Notes under the pieces: generated by a model
Databases searched by the model: none
What the model saw: only the letters and a program-made list of their open reading frames with translations
What the model was told of the DNA's origin: nothing
Position numbers and translations under genes: made by a program
In this document: positions 19,863 to 29,546 of the stretch, one piece after another
Layout of the letters: each line of letters opens with the position of its first letter
Position numbering within the stretch: the stretch's first letter is position 1
Source: Limnohabitans kasalickyi
GTDB lineage: Bacteria > Pseudomonadota > Gammaproteobacteria > Burkholderiales > Burkholderiaceae_C
Assembly (NCBI GenBank): GCA_965234325.1
Contig: OZ248407.1
Coordinates: 1,054,001 to 1,118,000 of the forward strand
Direction: 5' to 3'
DNA: 64,000 nt

Positions 19863-20792
19863 TCAGTGATCGCCGTGCGCCCACAGCAGCAAGGCGTCGC
19901 GATCTTCCACCACCAAGCTCACTTTTTGGCCCACAGGCAAGCACAGTTTGGTCGCCACATGACCAAACGGTAAATCGGTCAACACGGGCACTTTGAGTTG
20001 GCTGCGCAAGTTGTCGACCACGGTTTGCAGCTTGAAGCCTTTGTCGTGCGGCGTGAGTTTGAAACTGGTGAATTGCCCCAGCACCACTGCCTTTTGTTTT
20101 GCCAAGACACCCGCGTGCAACAGTTGCGTCAGCATGCGCTCAATGCGGTACGGGTGCTCGCCCACATCTTCCAAGAACAACACACCACCTTGGATGTTGG
20201 GGAAATAAGGCGTGCCGAGCAACGACACCAGCACCGCCAAGTTGCCGCCCCATAACACCGCGTCTTGTGCCCACACGCCGGCGCGACGTTGAGCTACAGC
20301 CTCGGCACAACGTGTTGAAAAGTGCCAACCTGCGCCCTCGCCCTGCCCGCTCACCATGTCGTCAAAACAGGCTTCCATAATGTCGTCGGGTTGCTCCGCG
20401 CCAAAGTCTTCGCCCAACGCGGGGCCCGCCCATGACACGGCACCCGTTTGGGCCAGCAAGGCATTTTGAAACGCGGTGAAGTCACTCAAGCCCACAAACT
20501 GCGTGCCTTTGGCGATGGCTTTGGCCACTGTTTTGTATTTGATCTGCGGCAAGATGCGCGTCAGGCCGTAGCCACCGCGCGAGATCAAGGCCACATCAGC
20601 GCCGCTGGCTGCAGCGCGGTGGATGGAAGCCAAGCGGGTGGCGTCGTCGCCAGCAAAGCGGGTGAAGCTGCTGAGCGCGTCCGCGTCTAACTCAACCTCG
20701 TGCCCGAGTGTTTTGAGGCGTGCCACGCCGCGTTTGAAAGCTGCTTTGTCGCGCACTGCGCCGCTGGGGGAATAAATGTAGATATGAGCCAT
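19863..20792 (-). CDS. ldcA: LD-carboxypeptidase (muramoyltetrapeptide carboxypeptidase)
   Basis: A peptidase of family S66 that removes D-Ala from murein tetrapeptides during cell-wall recycling in the cytoplasm. It has 309 residues from the ATG at 20792 (MAHIYIYSPSGAV). The nucleophile Ser lies in VGLSDFTA, with the Glu and His partners in VLFLEDVGEHPYR and LPFGHV. A longer in-frame reading from 21212 runs antisense over the tadA hydrolase domain and is not credible. It is 20 bases downstream of tadA, in a paiB-tadA-ldcA operon. Confidence 0.94.
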   Translation of the reverse strand: MAHIYIYSPSGAVRDKAAFKRGVARLKTLGHEVELDADALSSFTRFAGDDATRLASIHRAAASGADVALISRGGYGLTRILPQIKYKTVAKAIAKGTQFVGLSDFTAFQNALLAQTGAVSWAGPALGEDFGAEQPDDIMEACFDDMVSGQGEGAGWHFSTRCAEAVAQRRAGVWAQDAVLWGGNLAVLVSLLGTPYFPNIQGGVLFLEDVGEHPYRIERMLTQLLHAGVLAKQKAVVLGQFTSFKLTPHDKGFKLQTVVDNLRSQLKVPVLTDLPFGHVATKLCLPVGQKVSLVVEDRDALLLWAHGDH

Positions 20793-20812
20793 GCCTGAAT
20801 TGTCGTGGCAAT

Positions 20813-21943
20813 TCAGGCGCCGGTTGAACGATGTGGCGTGAACGGTGGCGTAACCAACAAGGCGCTTAAGGCGCGGGGGCCGGCACGGTGTCCGGTGTCG
20901 GGGTAAGGTGCTTCGCGCAGCGCGGCCGTCAAGGCACTGCGGGCGTTGAGCCACTGCAAGTGCAAAGGCTCGCGTTGGTGAGTTGTCCAAAGAGCCTGAG
21001 CAGCATGAACCAATGGGGCCATACTGTGTGGTGCATACAAAGCCACTGGTGCGGGTTGCAGTTGCGCAAAAAATTCGACCAGCACTTGGGCATGCCAAGC
21101 CAAGCTGTGCGCCTTGTCTTTTTTCGGTTTGTCCGAAGCCCCGAAGCCAGGCAAATCCAGGGCGATGGCGGGGCGTGGACCGGCCAGCTCTGCCATATAG
21201 GCGGCGCTCCAAGTATCGGGGCCATGCAAATAGACCTCGGGCGCAGCTTCGCTTCCGAGGCTAAACGACGTTTCAGACAGGGCATTAAAAGATGCTGTGC
21301 TCGCTGACTTTAGGTTGTCAAACCAGTGCAAGCGCAAACCCTGCAAAGCAGGCAAATCGGTCGTGAAACACGACAGGTCAGTGGGCAAATCCAAGCCTTG
21401 CCAAGCGCTGTCGGGGGTGCGCAAAGCGTCATCGCGCAGCGGGGTTTTATGCAGCTGGTTGTGCAACTGTTTCTGCAGGCGTCGATCTTCAAAGAAATGC
21501 TGCAACTGTTGCGCACATTCAGCGGCCAGCACCCCACCCGAGACTTCGGTTTGATGGTTCAGCTGTGGGTAGCCAAAGACATTCAGCACCGAACCCGCCG
21601 CGCCTGTTTTGGGCTCGTGTGCGCCAAACACCACCCGCTTGAAGCGGGCATGCAGGGCCGCTCCGCTACACATGGCGCAGGGCTCTAGGGTTACATATAG
21701 GGTGCAATCGTCGAGTCGGTAATTGCCCAGTGCTTGAGCGGCGGCGCGTATGGCATTGACCTCGGCATGCGCGGTGGGGTCGGTGTCACCCAATGGCGCG
21801 TTATGCGCAGACGCCACCACCTGCCCTGCCCGCACCACCATGGCCCCAACGGGTACTTCACCCGCCAGCGCAGCAACTTGCGCCTGCGCCAATGCGAGCC
21901 GCATAAACATACGGTCGTCGTCAGGCGATATCGCGTTGCTCAT
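20813..21943 (-). CDS. tadA: tRNA adenosine(34) deaminase TadA fused to a degenerate alpha/beta-hydrolase domain
   Basis: Residues 1-165 or so are TadA, which converts A34 to inosine in tRNA-Arg(ACG). The zinc and proton-shuttle motifs are HAEVNAI and LEPCAMCSGA. Residues about 190-376 form a second domain that resembles an alpha/beta hydrolase (LPGFGASDKPKKDK, then VALYAPHSMAPLV). The nucleophile elbow reads PHSMA in place of GHSMG, and I see no convincing catalytic His, so this domain is probably inactive or used for binding. Ordinary TadA is about 150-170 residues. The ATG overlaps the paiB stop by 4 bases. Confidence 0.92.
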   Translation of the reverse strand: MSNAISPDDDRMFMRLALAQAQVAALAGEVPVGAMVVRAGQVVASAHNAPLGDTDPTAHAEVNAIRAAAQALGNYRLDDCTLYVTLEPCAMCSGAALHARFKRVVFGAHEPKTGAAGSVLNVFGYPQLNHQTEVSGGVLAAECAQQLQHFFEDRRLQKQLHNQLHKTPLRDDALRTPDSAWQGLDLPTDLSCFTTDLPALQGLRLHWFDNLKSASTASFNALSETSFSLGSEAAPEVYLHGPDTWSAAYMAELAGPRPAIALDLPGFGASDKPKKDKAHSLAWHAQVLVEFFAQLQPAPVALYAPHSMAPLVHAAQALWTTHQREPLHLQWLNARSALTAALREAPYPDTGHRAGPRALSALLVTPPFTPHRSTGA

Positions 21944-22602
21944 GAACCCTCGAAGGGCTTAATGGCGGCCGGCGATTCCGCCTGTTCAGGCACCATGCCA
22001 AGCGTGACCATCCAAGCAGCCAAGGCGCGCTCATTGTCGTTGCCGGCTTTGTAAATGGCGTGCATGGCCGCATGCGATTCGGGCCGGTGTTGGTTGAGTT
22101 TGAGCTTGCATTGCAAGTCAGTGATACGCAGCTCAAAGGCCACGATGCCGTTCAGCATTTTTTGTTGGTAGTCGGTTTCTAACCCACGCCATTGCGCTGC
22201 ATAGGCAGGCTCATGGTCACCAATGAGAGACTTGAGCAACTTGTCTTTGGATGGCGGTTCGTCGATGAACACAACGTCAGCCCGGGCGTGGACAGCCAGG
22301 TAGCTCCAAGTGGGCACACGCACCAAATCTGGGTACACCTTGGGCGACATGTACGCCTGTGGCCCCATGAAAGTAACCAAGGCACGGGGGCGCGCTTGCA
22401 AAAACCGCCAATGTGGGTTGGCTTTGGCGCAGTGTCCGAGCAAAACGAGCGGCTCATCGGCCTGTGCCAAGTGCAGGGGCAAGTGCGTGACAAAAGGAAA
22501 GCCCTCGTCATCGACACTGATCAGGCTGGCAAGGGGATGGCCACGCATGACATGCAACGCATGGGCTTTGTCTTTGGGATTGAACTGTGGCGGCAAGTAC
22601 AT
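21940..22602 (-). CDS. FMN-binding PaiB-family negative regulator
   Basis: A 220-residue protein of the PaiB/FMN-binding split-barrel family (MYLPPQFNPKDKAHALHVM, then HLPLHL, then TWSYLAVHA). In Bacillus PaiB lowers expression of degradative enzymes; the molecular role elsewhere is unclear. It is the first gene of the paiB-tadA-ldcA unit and overlaps tadA by 4 bases. Length and conserved blocks are normal for the family. Confidence 0.9.
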   Translation of the reverse strand: MYLPPQFNPKDKAHALHVMRGHPLASLISVDDEGFPFVTHLPLHLAQADEPLVLLGHCAKANPHWRFLQARPRALVTFMGPQAYMSPKVYPDLVRVPTWSYLAVHARADVVFIDEPPSKDKLLKSLIGDHEPAYAAQWRGLETDYQQKMLNGIVAFELRITDLQCKLKLNQHRPESHAAMHAIYKAGNDNERALAAWMVTLGMVPEQAESPAAIKPFEGS

Positions 22603-22670
22603 GCAAAAGCCCTCAGTGAAATCGGGTGGTGCGCCAGCCGTGTGAGGCCACCACCTTCAAGCAAAAACGC

Positions 22671-22928
22671 TCAGAAACGGCGTTTGACAGCGGGGCCAGG
22701 GCCCTTGCCTTCGATGTGACGGAAGGTCACACGGGCTTTGTTCATGTCGTAGGGAGACAGTTCGACCGTCACTTTGTCACCTTCGATGATGCGGATGCGG
22801 TGCAGGCGCATTTTGCCGGCGGTGTATGCGATCAGTGAGTGACCGTTTTCTAAGGTGACGCGGTAGCGAGAGTCGGGCAAGACCTCGTGTACGACACCCT
22901 TCATTTCGATCATTTCTTCTTTTGCCAT
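22671..22928 (-). CDS. infA: Translation initiation factor IF-1
   Basis: An 85-residue S1/OB-fold protein that binds the ribosomal A site during initiation. It contains KEEMIEMKGVVHEVLPDSRY, GKMRLHRIRII and GDKVTVELSPYD, standard IF-1 blocks. It is longer at the C-terminus (GPGPAVKRRF) than the 72-residue Escherichia coli protein. Betaproteobacteria often have a second, 85- to 90-residue IF-1 gene outside the ribosomal operon, and this copy stands alone, so it may be that paralogue. Confidence 0.96.
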   Translation of the reverse strand: MAKEEMIEMKGVVHEVLPDSRYRVTLENGHSLIAYTAGKMRLHRIRIIEGDKVTVELSPYDMNKARVTFRHIEGKGPGPAVKRRF

Positions 22929-23062
22929 GTACTCAGTGTTCTCTAATTTAAAAATCTAGCCCAAAACGGGCGATCACAAACAACCTCACATTGTAGGGGG
23001 TTCGAGGTTCAAACCTCATGCGACCCATAAAATGCCAAAGAGTTAACGAAAACGGGCGAATT

Positions 23063-24178
23063 ATGAAATCAGTGATGGGTGTTGTACTGGCTGCAACGGC
23101 GCTTTTTGTCAACGCCTCCGACGACAAAACGAGCGCGACACGGCACCTCGCCAAACCCACGCTGAGCGTTCAAGTGGTCCGACCCACACAGCGCCTGATC
23201 AATCAGCAAGTTTCGGCCAATGGCGCTGTCGCCGCTTGGCAAGAAGCGAGCATTGGTGCCGAAGTCAATGGCTTGCAGATCACAGAAGTGCGTGTCAATG
23301 TCGGTGACCATGTCAAGCGAGGAGACGTGCTAGCGGTCTTGCAGTCCGACACCCTGCGTGCTGAGTTGGCGCAAGCGGAAGGCAGCTTGGCTGAAACGAC
23401 AGCCAGCGCCTTAGAAACCCGTGCGCAGGCCGACCGTGCGAAATCGTTGCAACAACAGGGTTTTATCAGCCCAGCTCAGCTGAGCCAAACACTGGCAGCA
23501 GATGCCGTGGCTCAAGCGCGGGTGCAATCCGCACGCGCTGCAGTTCAATTGCAGACCGTGCGCTTGGCCCAAACCCAAGTCAAGTCCCCCGATGCCGGCG
23601 TTATTTCCACCCGACAAGCGACCGTGGGTAGCGTGGTGAATGCGGGTACCGAGTTGTTTCGCCTCATCCGCCAAGGCCGCCTTGAATGGCGGGCTGAAGT
23701 GACTTCGGCTGACATTGGCCGCATCCAGGTTGGTGCGCCGGTGCAGATCACGGCTGCGAGCGGCCAAATCTTGCAAGGCAAAGTGCGGATGGTCGCGCCC
23801 TCGGTGGATGCGCAAACACGCAACGCCTTGGTTTATGTGGACCTACCCGCCCAGACCGGCTCAGCCAAAGCGGGGATGTATGCCAAAGGCGACATCCTCC
23901 TTGGCAACAGTCAGGCCATGACAGTGCCCCAAGCTGCCGTGGTCCTGAGAGACGGGTTCAGTTACGTCTACACCCTCGGCGCTGATGACAAAGTGACCCA
24001 AGTCAAAGTACAAACTGGTCGCTTGAACGGTGACAGCATGGAAGTTTTGTCTGGCCTTCAGGCTAACGCTCAGGTTGTAGCCAGCGGCGGAGCCTTTTTG
24101 AACAACGGCGACAGAGTGCGTGTGGTTGATGCCCCTGCACCTCCCCCTGCCACCAAGCCAACGCCTTCGGCCAAATAA
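23063..24178 (+). CDS. RND efflux periplasmic adaptor (membrane fusion protein)
   Basis: A 371-residue periplasmic adaptor joining an inner-membrane RND pump to an outer-membrane channel. It has a signal peptide (MKSVMGVVLAATALFVNAS), a biotinyl-lipoyl-like segment (VGDHVKRGDVLAVLQSD), a coiled coil with many Ala/Gln/Glu, and the barrel domain RAEVTSADIGRIQVG. I chose the ATG at 23063 over one 45 bases upstream because it gives a proper signal peptide. It stands 12 bases upstream of its RND partner. No outer-membrane gene is in this operon. Confidence 0.92.
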   Translation: MKSVMGVVLAATALFVNASDDKTSATRHLAKPTLSVQVVRPTQRLINQQVSANGAVAAWQEASIGAEVNGLQITEVRVNVGDHVKRGDVLAVLQSDTLRAELAQAEGSLAETTASALETRAQADRAKSLQQQGFISPAQLSQTLAADAVAQARVQSARAAVQLQTVRLAQTQVKSPDAGVISTRQATVGSVVNAGTELFRLIRQGRLEWRAEVTSADIGRIQVGAPVQITAASGQILQGKVRMVAPSVDAQTRNALVYVDLPAQTGSAKAGMYAKGDILLGNSQAMTVPQAAVVLRDGFSYVYTLGADDKVTQVKVQTGRLNGDSMEVLSGLQANAQVVASGGAFLNNGDRVRVVDAPAPPPATKPTPSAK

Positions 24179-24190
24179 CTAAGGGACGCC

Positions 24191-27100
24191 ATGCTCAACG
24201 TGTCCTCTTGGTCGATCCGCAACCCGATTCCAGCGGTCATGCTGTTTGTCCTGCTGTCGGTGGCGGGCTTCATTGCGTTTGGCGCAATGAAAGTGCAAAA
24301 CTTTCCGGACCTTGACCTGCCCACCATCACGGTGACCGCCAGCTTGCCAGGCGCCGCGCCCTCGCAACTCGAAACCGATGTAGCCCGCAAGCTCGAGAAC
24401 GCCCTCGCCCCGCTGCAAGGGCTGAAGCACATCACCACCAAGGTGCAAGACGGCGTAGTGTCCATCACCGCCGAATTCCGCATGGAAAAGCCGGTGCAAG
24501 AAGCGGTGGACGACGTGCGCTCGGCCATTCAGGGTGTGCGAGCCGATTTGCCCGGCGACCTGCGCGACCCCATCGTGAAAAAAATCAATTTGGCCGGCAC
24601 GCCCGTGCTGGCTTACACCGTGCGCTCGACCCGCATGGACGATGAAGCCCTGTCGTGGCTGGTCGACAACGACATCACCCGCAAGCTCTTGTCGCTGCGC
24701 GGCGTGGGCGCGGTCAACCGCGTGGGTGGCGTCACGCGTGAGGTGCGCATTGCCCTGGACGTGAACCGCCTGCAATCGCTGGGCATCACCGCCGCAGAAG
24801 TCTCGCGTCAGCTCAAGCAAGTACAGCAAGAAGGCTCGGGCGGGCGTATGGACCTCGGCACCGGCGAACAACCTGTGCGCACCTTGGCCACCGTCAAGAC
24901 GGCCAAGGAAGTTGGGCAGATCGAATTGGCCACATCGCGAGGTGGTCGAATTCGCCTAGACCAAGTGGCCACTGTGAGCGACACACTGGCCGACGTCCGT
25001 TCCGCAGCAGCACTGGACGGCAAACCTGTGGTCGGCTTTGAAGTGGTGCGCAGCAAGGGCGAAAGCGAAGTGGCCGTGGGCCGCCTGGTGCGCCAGGCGC
25101 TGGCCGATTTCCGCATCCAAAACCCCGATATCGAGATCACCGAAGCCTTTGACTTTGTGACCCCTGTCGAAGAGGAATACACCGGGTCACTCCACCTGCT
25201 GTACGAAGGCGCGATTTTGGCGGTGCTGGTGGTGTGGCTGTTTTTGCGCGATTGGCGGGCCACCTTTGTGACGGCCGTCGCGCTGCCGCTGTCGGTCATT
25301 CCGGCCTTCATCGGCATGGCTTACTTGGGCTTTTCCATCAACGTGGTCACCTTGTTGGCCCTTTCGCTGGTGATCGGCATTTTGGTGGACGACGCCATTG
25401 TTGAAGTAGAAAACATCGTGCGCCACTTGCGCATGGGCAAGACGCCTTACCAAGCGGCCATGGAGGCGGCTGACGAGATCGGTTTGGCGGTCATCGCCAC
25501 CACCTTCACCCTCATCGCGGTGTTTTTACCCACCGCTTTCATGTCGGGCATTCCCGGTAAGTTCTTCAAGCAGTTTGGCTGGACCGCCTCGTTGGCAGTG
25601 TTTGCCTCGCTGGTTGTCGCGCGGGTACTCACGCCCATGATGGCGGCTTACCTTCTCAAACCCATTGTCGGCGCTGAACATGAACCCAAATGGTTAACCC
25701 GCTACGTGGTCTGGGTGGCCTGGTGCATGAAACACCGTGTGGTCACCATGGGTCTAGCCACACTGTTTTTCATCGGCTCCATCATGCTGGTGCCGCTCTT
25801 GCCGCAGGGCTTCATTCCACCTGATGACAACTCGCAAACCCAGGTCTATGTGGAGCTACCACCTGGCTCAACTTTGGCCCAAACACAAGCCAGCGCTGAA
25901 CAAGCACGTACGCTGCTGACCCAAGTGGCCGATGTCAAAAGCATCTACACCACCATCGGCGGCGGCAGTGCCGGCACCGACCCATTTGCCGGAGGCGGCG
26001 CGGCCGAAGTGCGCAAGGCCACGCTCACCATCCAACTCAGCGAACGCGGGACGCGCCCACGCAAGCAAGTCATCGAAAGCCAAATCCGCACTGCGCTGCA
26101 ACAACTGCCCGGCGTTCGCACCAAAGTCGGCTTAGGCGGATCGGGTGAAAAATACGTCCTCGTGTTGACCGGTGAAGACCCTCAAGCACTGCAAACCAGC
26201 GCCATGGCGGTCGAGCGCGACCTACGCACCATCGACGGCTTGGGCTCAATTGCGTCCACCGCCAGCCTGGTGCGCCCCGAAATCGCGGTACGCCCCGATT
26301 TTGCCAAAGCCGCCGATTTAGGCGTGACCAGCGCGGCCATCAGCGACACCCTGCGCGTGGCCACCTTGGGTGATTACGACGCTGCCCTTCCCAAGCTCAA
26401 CCTGTCGCAGCGACAAGTGCCCATCGTCGTCAAGCTGGATGACGCTGCCCGCAAAGACCTAGGCGTCCTCGAACGCCTCAACGTACCTGGCAGCCGCGGC
26501 CCCGTCATGCTGGGCCAAGTGGCCACCATCGAAGTCGCCAGCGGCCCAGCTGTGATCGATCGCTACGACCGCCAACGTAACGTCAATTTTGAAATCGAGC
26601 TGTCAGGCATGGCCCTCGGCGATGTGACGCAAGCGGTGCAAAAACTGCCCGCTCTGCAAAGCTTGCCGCCGGGGGTGAAGGTGGTGGAGATCGGTGATGC
26701 TGAAGTTATGGGCGAGCTGTTTGCCAGCTTTGGCCTGGCCATGATGATTGGCGTGCTCTGCATTTACATCGTGCTGGTGCTGCTGTTCAAAGGCTTCTTG
26801 CACCCGGTGACGATTTTGGCGGCGCTGCCGCTGTCGCTGGGCGGCGCGTTTGTCGGTTTGTTACTGGCGCAAAAGAGTTTTTCCATGCCCTCGCTCATCG
26901 GCTTGATCATGCTCATGGGCATCGCCACCAAAAATTCGATCTTGCTGGTGGAGTACGCCATCGAAGCGCGGCGCGGTAAGCTGGCAGAAGGTAATCACCC
27001 TGCCGTACCCGGAATGAACCGCTGGGATGCATTGATAGACGCTTGTCACAAACGTGCCCGTCCGATCGTGATGACGACCATCGCCATGGGTGCTGGCATG

Positions 27101-27286
27101 CTGCCGATTGCCTTGGGTCTGGGCAGCGCCGATACCAGCTTTCGCTCGCCCATGGCGATTGCGGTGATTGGCGGACTCATCACCAGCACCGTGCTAAGTT
27201 TGCTGGTGATCCCCGTGGTGTTTACCTATTTGGATGATGTGGGGCTTTGGGTGGGGCGCCTATATGCACGCTGGCAAAAACGCTAA
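24191..27286 (+). CDS. RND multidrug efflux permease (HAE1/AcrB type)
   Basis: A 1031-residue proton-driven pump in the inner membrane. It shows the RND two-fold repeat: six helices after a large periplasmic loop, twice. The proton-relay acids are in GILVDDAIVEVENIVRHL (double Asp), and the family blocks AMEAADEIG and ATKNSILLVEYAIEARR are present. The double Asp marks the hydrophobic/amphiphilic efflux class, not the metal class. Drug specificity is unknown. The divergent infA and a short intergenic region precede the operon; no local repressor is seen. Confidence 0.95.
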   Translation: MLNVSSWSIRNPIPAVMLFVLLSVAGFIAFGAMKVQNFPDLDLPTITVTASLPGAAPSQLETDVARKLENALAPLQGLKHITTKVQDGVVSITAEFRMEKPVQEAVDDVRSAIQGVRADLPGDLRDPIVKKINLAGTPVLAYTVRSTRMDDEALSWLVDNDITRKLLSLRGVGAVNRVGGVTREVRIALDVNRLQSLGITAAEVSRQLKQVQQEGSGGRMDLGTGEQPVRTLATVKTAKEVGQIELATSRGGRIRLDQVATVSDTLADVRSAAALDGKPVVGFEVVRSKGESEVAVGRLVRQALADFRIQNPDIEITEAFDFVTPVEEEYTGSLHLLYEGAILAVLVVWLFLRDWRATFVTAVALPLSVIPAFIGMAYLGFSINVVTLLALSLVIGILVDDAIVEVENIVRHLRMGKTPYQAAMEAADEIGLAVIATTFTLIAVFLPTAFMSGIPGKFFKQFGWTASLAVFASLVVARVLTPMMAAYLLKPIVGAEHEPKWLTRYVVWVAWCMKHRVVTMGLATLFFIGSIMLVPLLPQGFIPPDDNSQTQVYVELPPGSTLAQTQASAEQARTLLTQVADVKSIYTTIGGGSAGTDPFAGGGAAEVRKATLTIQLSERGTRPRKQVIESQIRTALQQLPGVRTKVGLGGSGEKYVLVLTGEDPQALQTSAMAVERDLRTIDGLGSIASTASLVRPEIAVRPDFAKAADLGVTSAAISDTLRVATLGDYDAALPKLNLSQRQVPIVVKLDDAARKDLGVLERLNVPGSRGPVMLGQVATIEVASGPAVIDRYDRQRNVNFEIELSGMALGDVTQAVQKLPALQSLPPGVKVVEIGDAEVMGELFASFGLAMMIGVLCIYIVLVLLFKGFLHPVTILAALPLSLGGAFVGLLLAQKSFSMPSLIGLIMLMGIATKNSILLVEYAIEARRGKLAEGNHPAVPGMNRWDALIDACHKRARPIVMTTIAMGAGMLPIALGLGSADTSFRSPMAIAVIGGLITSTVLSLLVIPVVFTYLDDVGLWVGRLYARWQKR

Positions 27287-27307
27287 AGCCTCACGAGGTC
27301 ACTCGGT

Positions 27308-28261
27308 TCATTCTTTAAGGTTAAAAATACGTACAGCATTGGTGTAGGCCACTTTTTTCATCAATTCGGGCGGCAGATAGGGAAGTAAGTTTTTCCGTAT
27401 CTCTTGCACCATATCGCTGTAGGCGTAAAACCATCCGCAACAGGCATCTGTACCGATCATGATCTGATCTGGGTAAGTTTCAATCAGGTTTTTCCAAGCA
27501 GGGCGCAACCCATTGCTGTCAAAAGCTCGGGCAGGTCGATTGATTTTCAATATATTATTATGAACAGCCCCGGTGGCTGACATTTCACAAACGATATTTT
27601 TACGCTGTTGAAATAAGTTAGCAAGATCACTTGGCTGTGCCAGTGGCAAACAGTGAGACAACACAGTGATTGACTTGGGGTAATCTGCCGATAGCTTCAA
27701 AATATCTGCGGTGAACTGCTCATCTTGCTGGGCATGTATTTGTATAAATCCCTCGTTGTTATTCGCAATGGCGTACATCCTGCGTATCGCCGGATTGTCA
27801 GCACGGATTTGCCGCCTTATATTTTGAGGACCGCTTGAGTGGTTGTCAGTGTGAAGTTCACCAAAACCTTTGATGGTTCCGTTCGCAAACATTTCCTCTG
27901 CATTTTTGTACAAACGTTTGTAAGACCAATTGTCTTCGTCTGTCAGGGCCGATGCACCACGACTGAAGAAAACTTCCATAAACTCAATTTGACCCACTGC
28001 AGGGATGTATCGTTCTTTCAATGCATCTGCAACATCCGATCTGTAGTCACCCACAGCACCGCCCCACCTGACATTATTTTTGTCCATCTGCTCCAAAATT
28101 GCAGCACTGGACGGTCCCCCGCGCGAATAAGTGTGCATGTGAACATCTGCAATTGGAATAGTTTTTGCCATATCCAATGACTCTGCACTAGGCTGAGCAC
28201 TCACATTTAAACTGCATAAGAAAAGTGGCAAAGAAAGCAGCCAAAAACGAATACTTTTCAT
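27308..28261 (-). CDS. Exported amidohydrolase-family protein (PF04909-like)
   Basis: A 317-residue TIM-barrel metallohydrolase with a signal peptide (MKSIRFWLLSLPLFLCSLNV, then SAQ). Metal-site motifs are DVHMHTYS near the N-terminus, IKGFGELHTD, IQIHAQQDEQF, VLSHC and MIGTDACC. Hydrolase or decarboxylase activity is possible. Codon use is visibly AT-richer than its neighbours, and the next gene shares this, so the pair may have been acquired together. It converges on the RND operon 21 bases away. The substrate is unknown. Confidence 0.85.
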   Translation of the reverse strand: MKSIRFWLLSLPLFLCSLNVSAQPSAESLDMAKTIPIADVHMHTYSRGGPSSAAILEQMDKNNVRWGGAVGDYRSDVADALKERYIPAVGQIEFMEVFFSRGASALTDEDNWSYKRLYKNAEEMFANGTIKGFGELHTDNHSSGPQNIRRQIRADNPAIRRMYAIANNNEGFIQIHAQQDEQFTADILKLSADYPKSITVLSHCLPLAQPSDLANLFQQRKNIVCEMSATGAVHNNILKINRPARAFDSNGLRPAWKNLIETYPDQIMIGTDACCGWFYAYSDMVQEIRKNLLPYLPPELMKKVAYTNAVRIFNLKE

Positions 28262-28308
28262 AAAATATACTTTCTTATAAAGTTGTTAACATTTTCGAGC
28301 GCTGATGA

Positions 28309-29472
28309 TTAATTTCTTTGCCACTTTGAAAATAAATCACCCACTTGATCCAAATAGCTTTCGCGAAAGCTTGTCACCACCAGGATTCTCTCCTTTTCAG
28401 CATCCACTGCAACACGTTGACCGCCATAACCCAGCCACCAGTAAGAAGTCCGTGGCCCGCTTGTATTGATCCAAGTTTGGTAGCCATAAGCCCGATGTGC
28501 GCGCCCCACACTGCCGTAGTTAGCAATAAGGGGGCTAGTCGCTTCATTCATGAAATTTTGCTGGCAAATCGTGCCAGACTTCTTCAGCTTGATGGTGTAC
28601 ATCGCCAGCCGTGCCCAATCCCGACTTACCGCACTAAAGCCTGCTTGTGCGATGGCCTTGTTGTCTTTATCTAACAACCAAAATCCAGCGCTTTCGGCGC
28701 CAATTTTGCTCCAAAAATGTTGTTCAAATTGTTGGATAAAACCACCATTTTTATCGATGATATTGGACAGTGCCAGCGTATCTGTGCCCGCGTATCGAAA
28801 CTCTTTACCGCTGGCAATATCCCTCTCTTTCACCTTTTGTAAATACTCGACCCCTGACAAGCTCTGAGAGCGCTGCATTTGCCAGCCATCACAATCTATA
28901 CCTTCTTTGCAGTTGTCTTTTCTTATTAGATGGTCTCCTGATGAAATTGCTTTTCGCACACCGGAGCTCATCATGAGTAAATTGCGCACAGTCGCCTCTC
29001 CATAAACTGTGCCTTTCAAATCGTCACTATAAATATCAGCGCGCTGATCATAATCAATCATTAGGTTTTCACAGTTTGCCAACCCCATTGTGTAAGCCGT
29101 CAGGCTCTTGCTCATTGACCAAGAAAAATTAGGGCGGTCTTCTTTTGCTGGGGCGTTGTAGGCTTCAAAAATGATTTCCCCCCGATCGACCAAAACTATA
29201 CTCAGCAAGGGATTGTTATTGGCAATAATATGAGCCTGTCGAACGATGTCAACCTCTCCACCTTGTGGTTCACGCTTTCTCAATATCAAAGGTGAAATGC
29301 TTGGTGAAATACGGTAATTTTTAAACTCAGTTGCCATATCTCCTGCAGCTCGACGCGGTGTCACCTCAGTAGGCTGAGCATTTGCGTTAACACAAAGTAG
29401 TAAAAATACGAAAGCAATAGGCGTCAGTAATTTCTTAATAAAGCTCTGAAAAGTGCCAATAAAAGATAACAT
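28309..29472 (-). CDS. Exported serine hydrolase, beta-lactamase/class C family
   Basis: A 387-residue protein of the penicillin-binding-protein-like serine hydrolases (esterase/beta-lactamase fold). An N-terminal hydrophobic leader ends at NANAQ. The catalytic SxxK motif is SMSK in FSWSMSKSLTAYTMG, the second-motif Tyr is likely the one in FRYAGTD, and a GYGGQRV segment stands where the third motif is expected. True beta-lactamase activity is unlikely; 6-aminohexanoate-dimer or ester hydrolysis is typical. It is AT-richer than the surroundings and lies 47 bases upstream of the amidohydrolase on the same strand. Confidence 0.85.
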   Translation of the reverse strand: MLSFIGTFQSFIKKLLTPIAFVFLLLCVNANAQPTEVTPRRAAGDMATEFKNYRISPSISPLILRKREPQGGEVDIVRQAHIIANNNPLLSIVLVDRGEIIFEAYNAPAKEDRPNFSWSMSKSLTAYTMGLANCENLMIDYDQRADIYSDDLKGTVYGEATVRNLLMMSSGVRKAISSGDHLIRKDNCKEGIDCDGWQMQRSQSLSGVEYLQKVKERDIASGKEFRYAGTDTLALSNIIDKNGGFIQQFEQHFWSKIGAESAGFWLLDKDNKAIAQAGFSAVSRDWARLAMYTIKLKKSGTICQQNFMNEATSPLIANYGSVGRAHRAYGYQTWINTSGPRTSYWWLGYGGQRVAVDAEKERILVVTSFRESYLDQVGDLFSKWQRN

Positions 29473-29546
29473 TAAATTCCTTTTTTCGCGGCATAGCCCC
29501 TTTCATAAGGGGCAGCATCATTTCAAAGATTTATAGTTTTACAAGT

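Noticed and set aside
22990..23032. GTTCGAGGTTCAAACCTC segment that looks like a tRNA T-arm
   Set aside because: It is a simple hairpin, the 7-base T-loop does not pair correctly, and no matching acceptor, D or anticodon arm lies upstream. It is not a tRNA.
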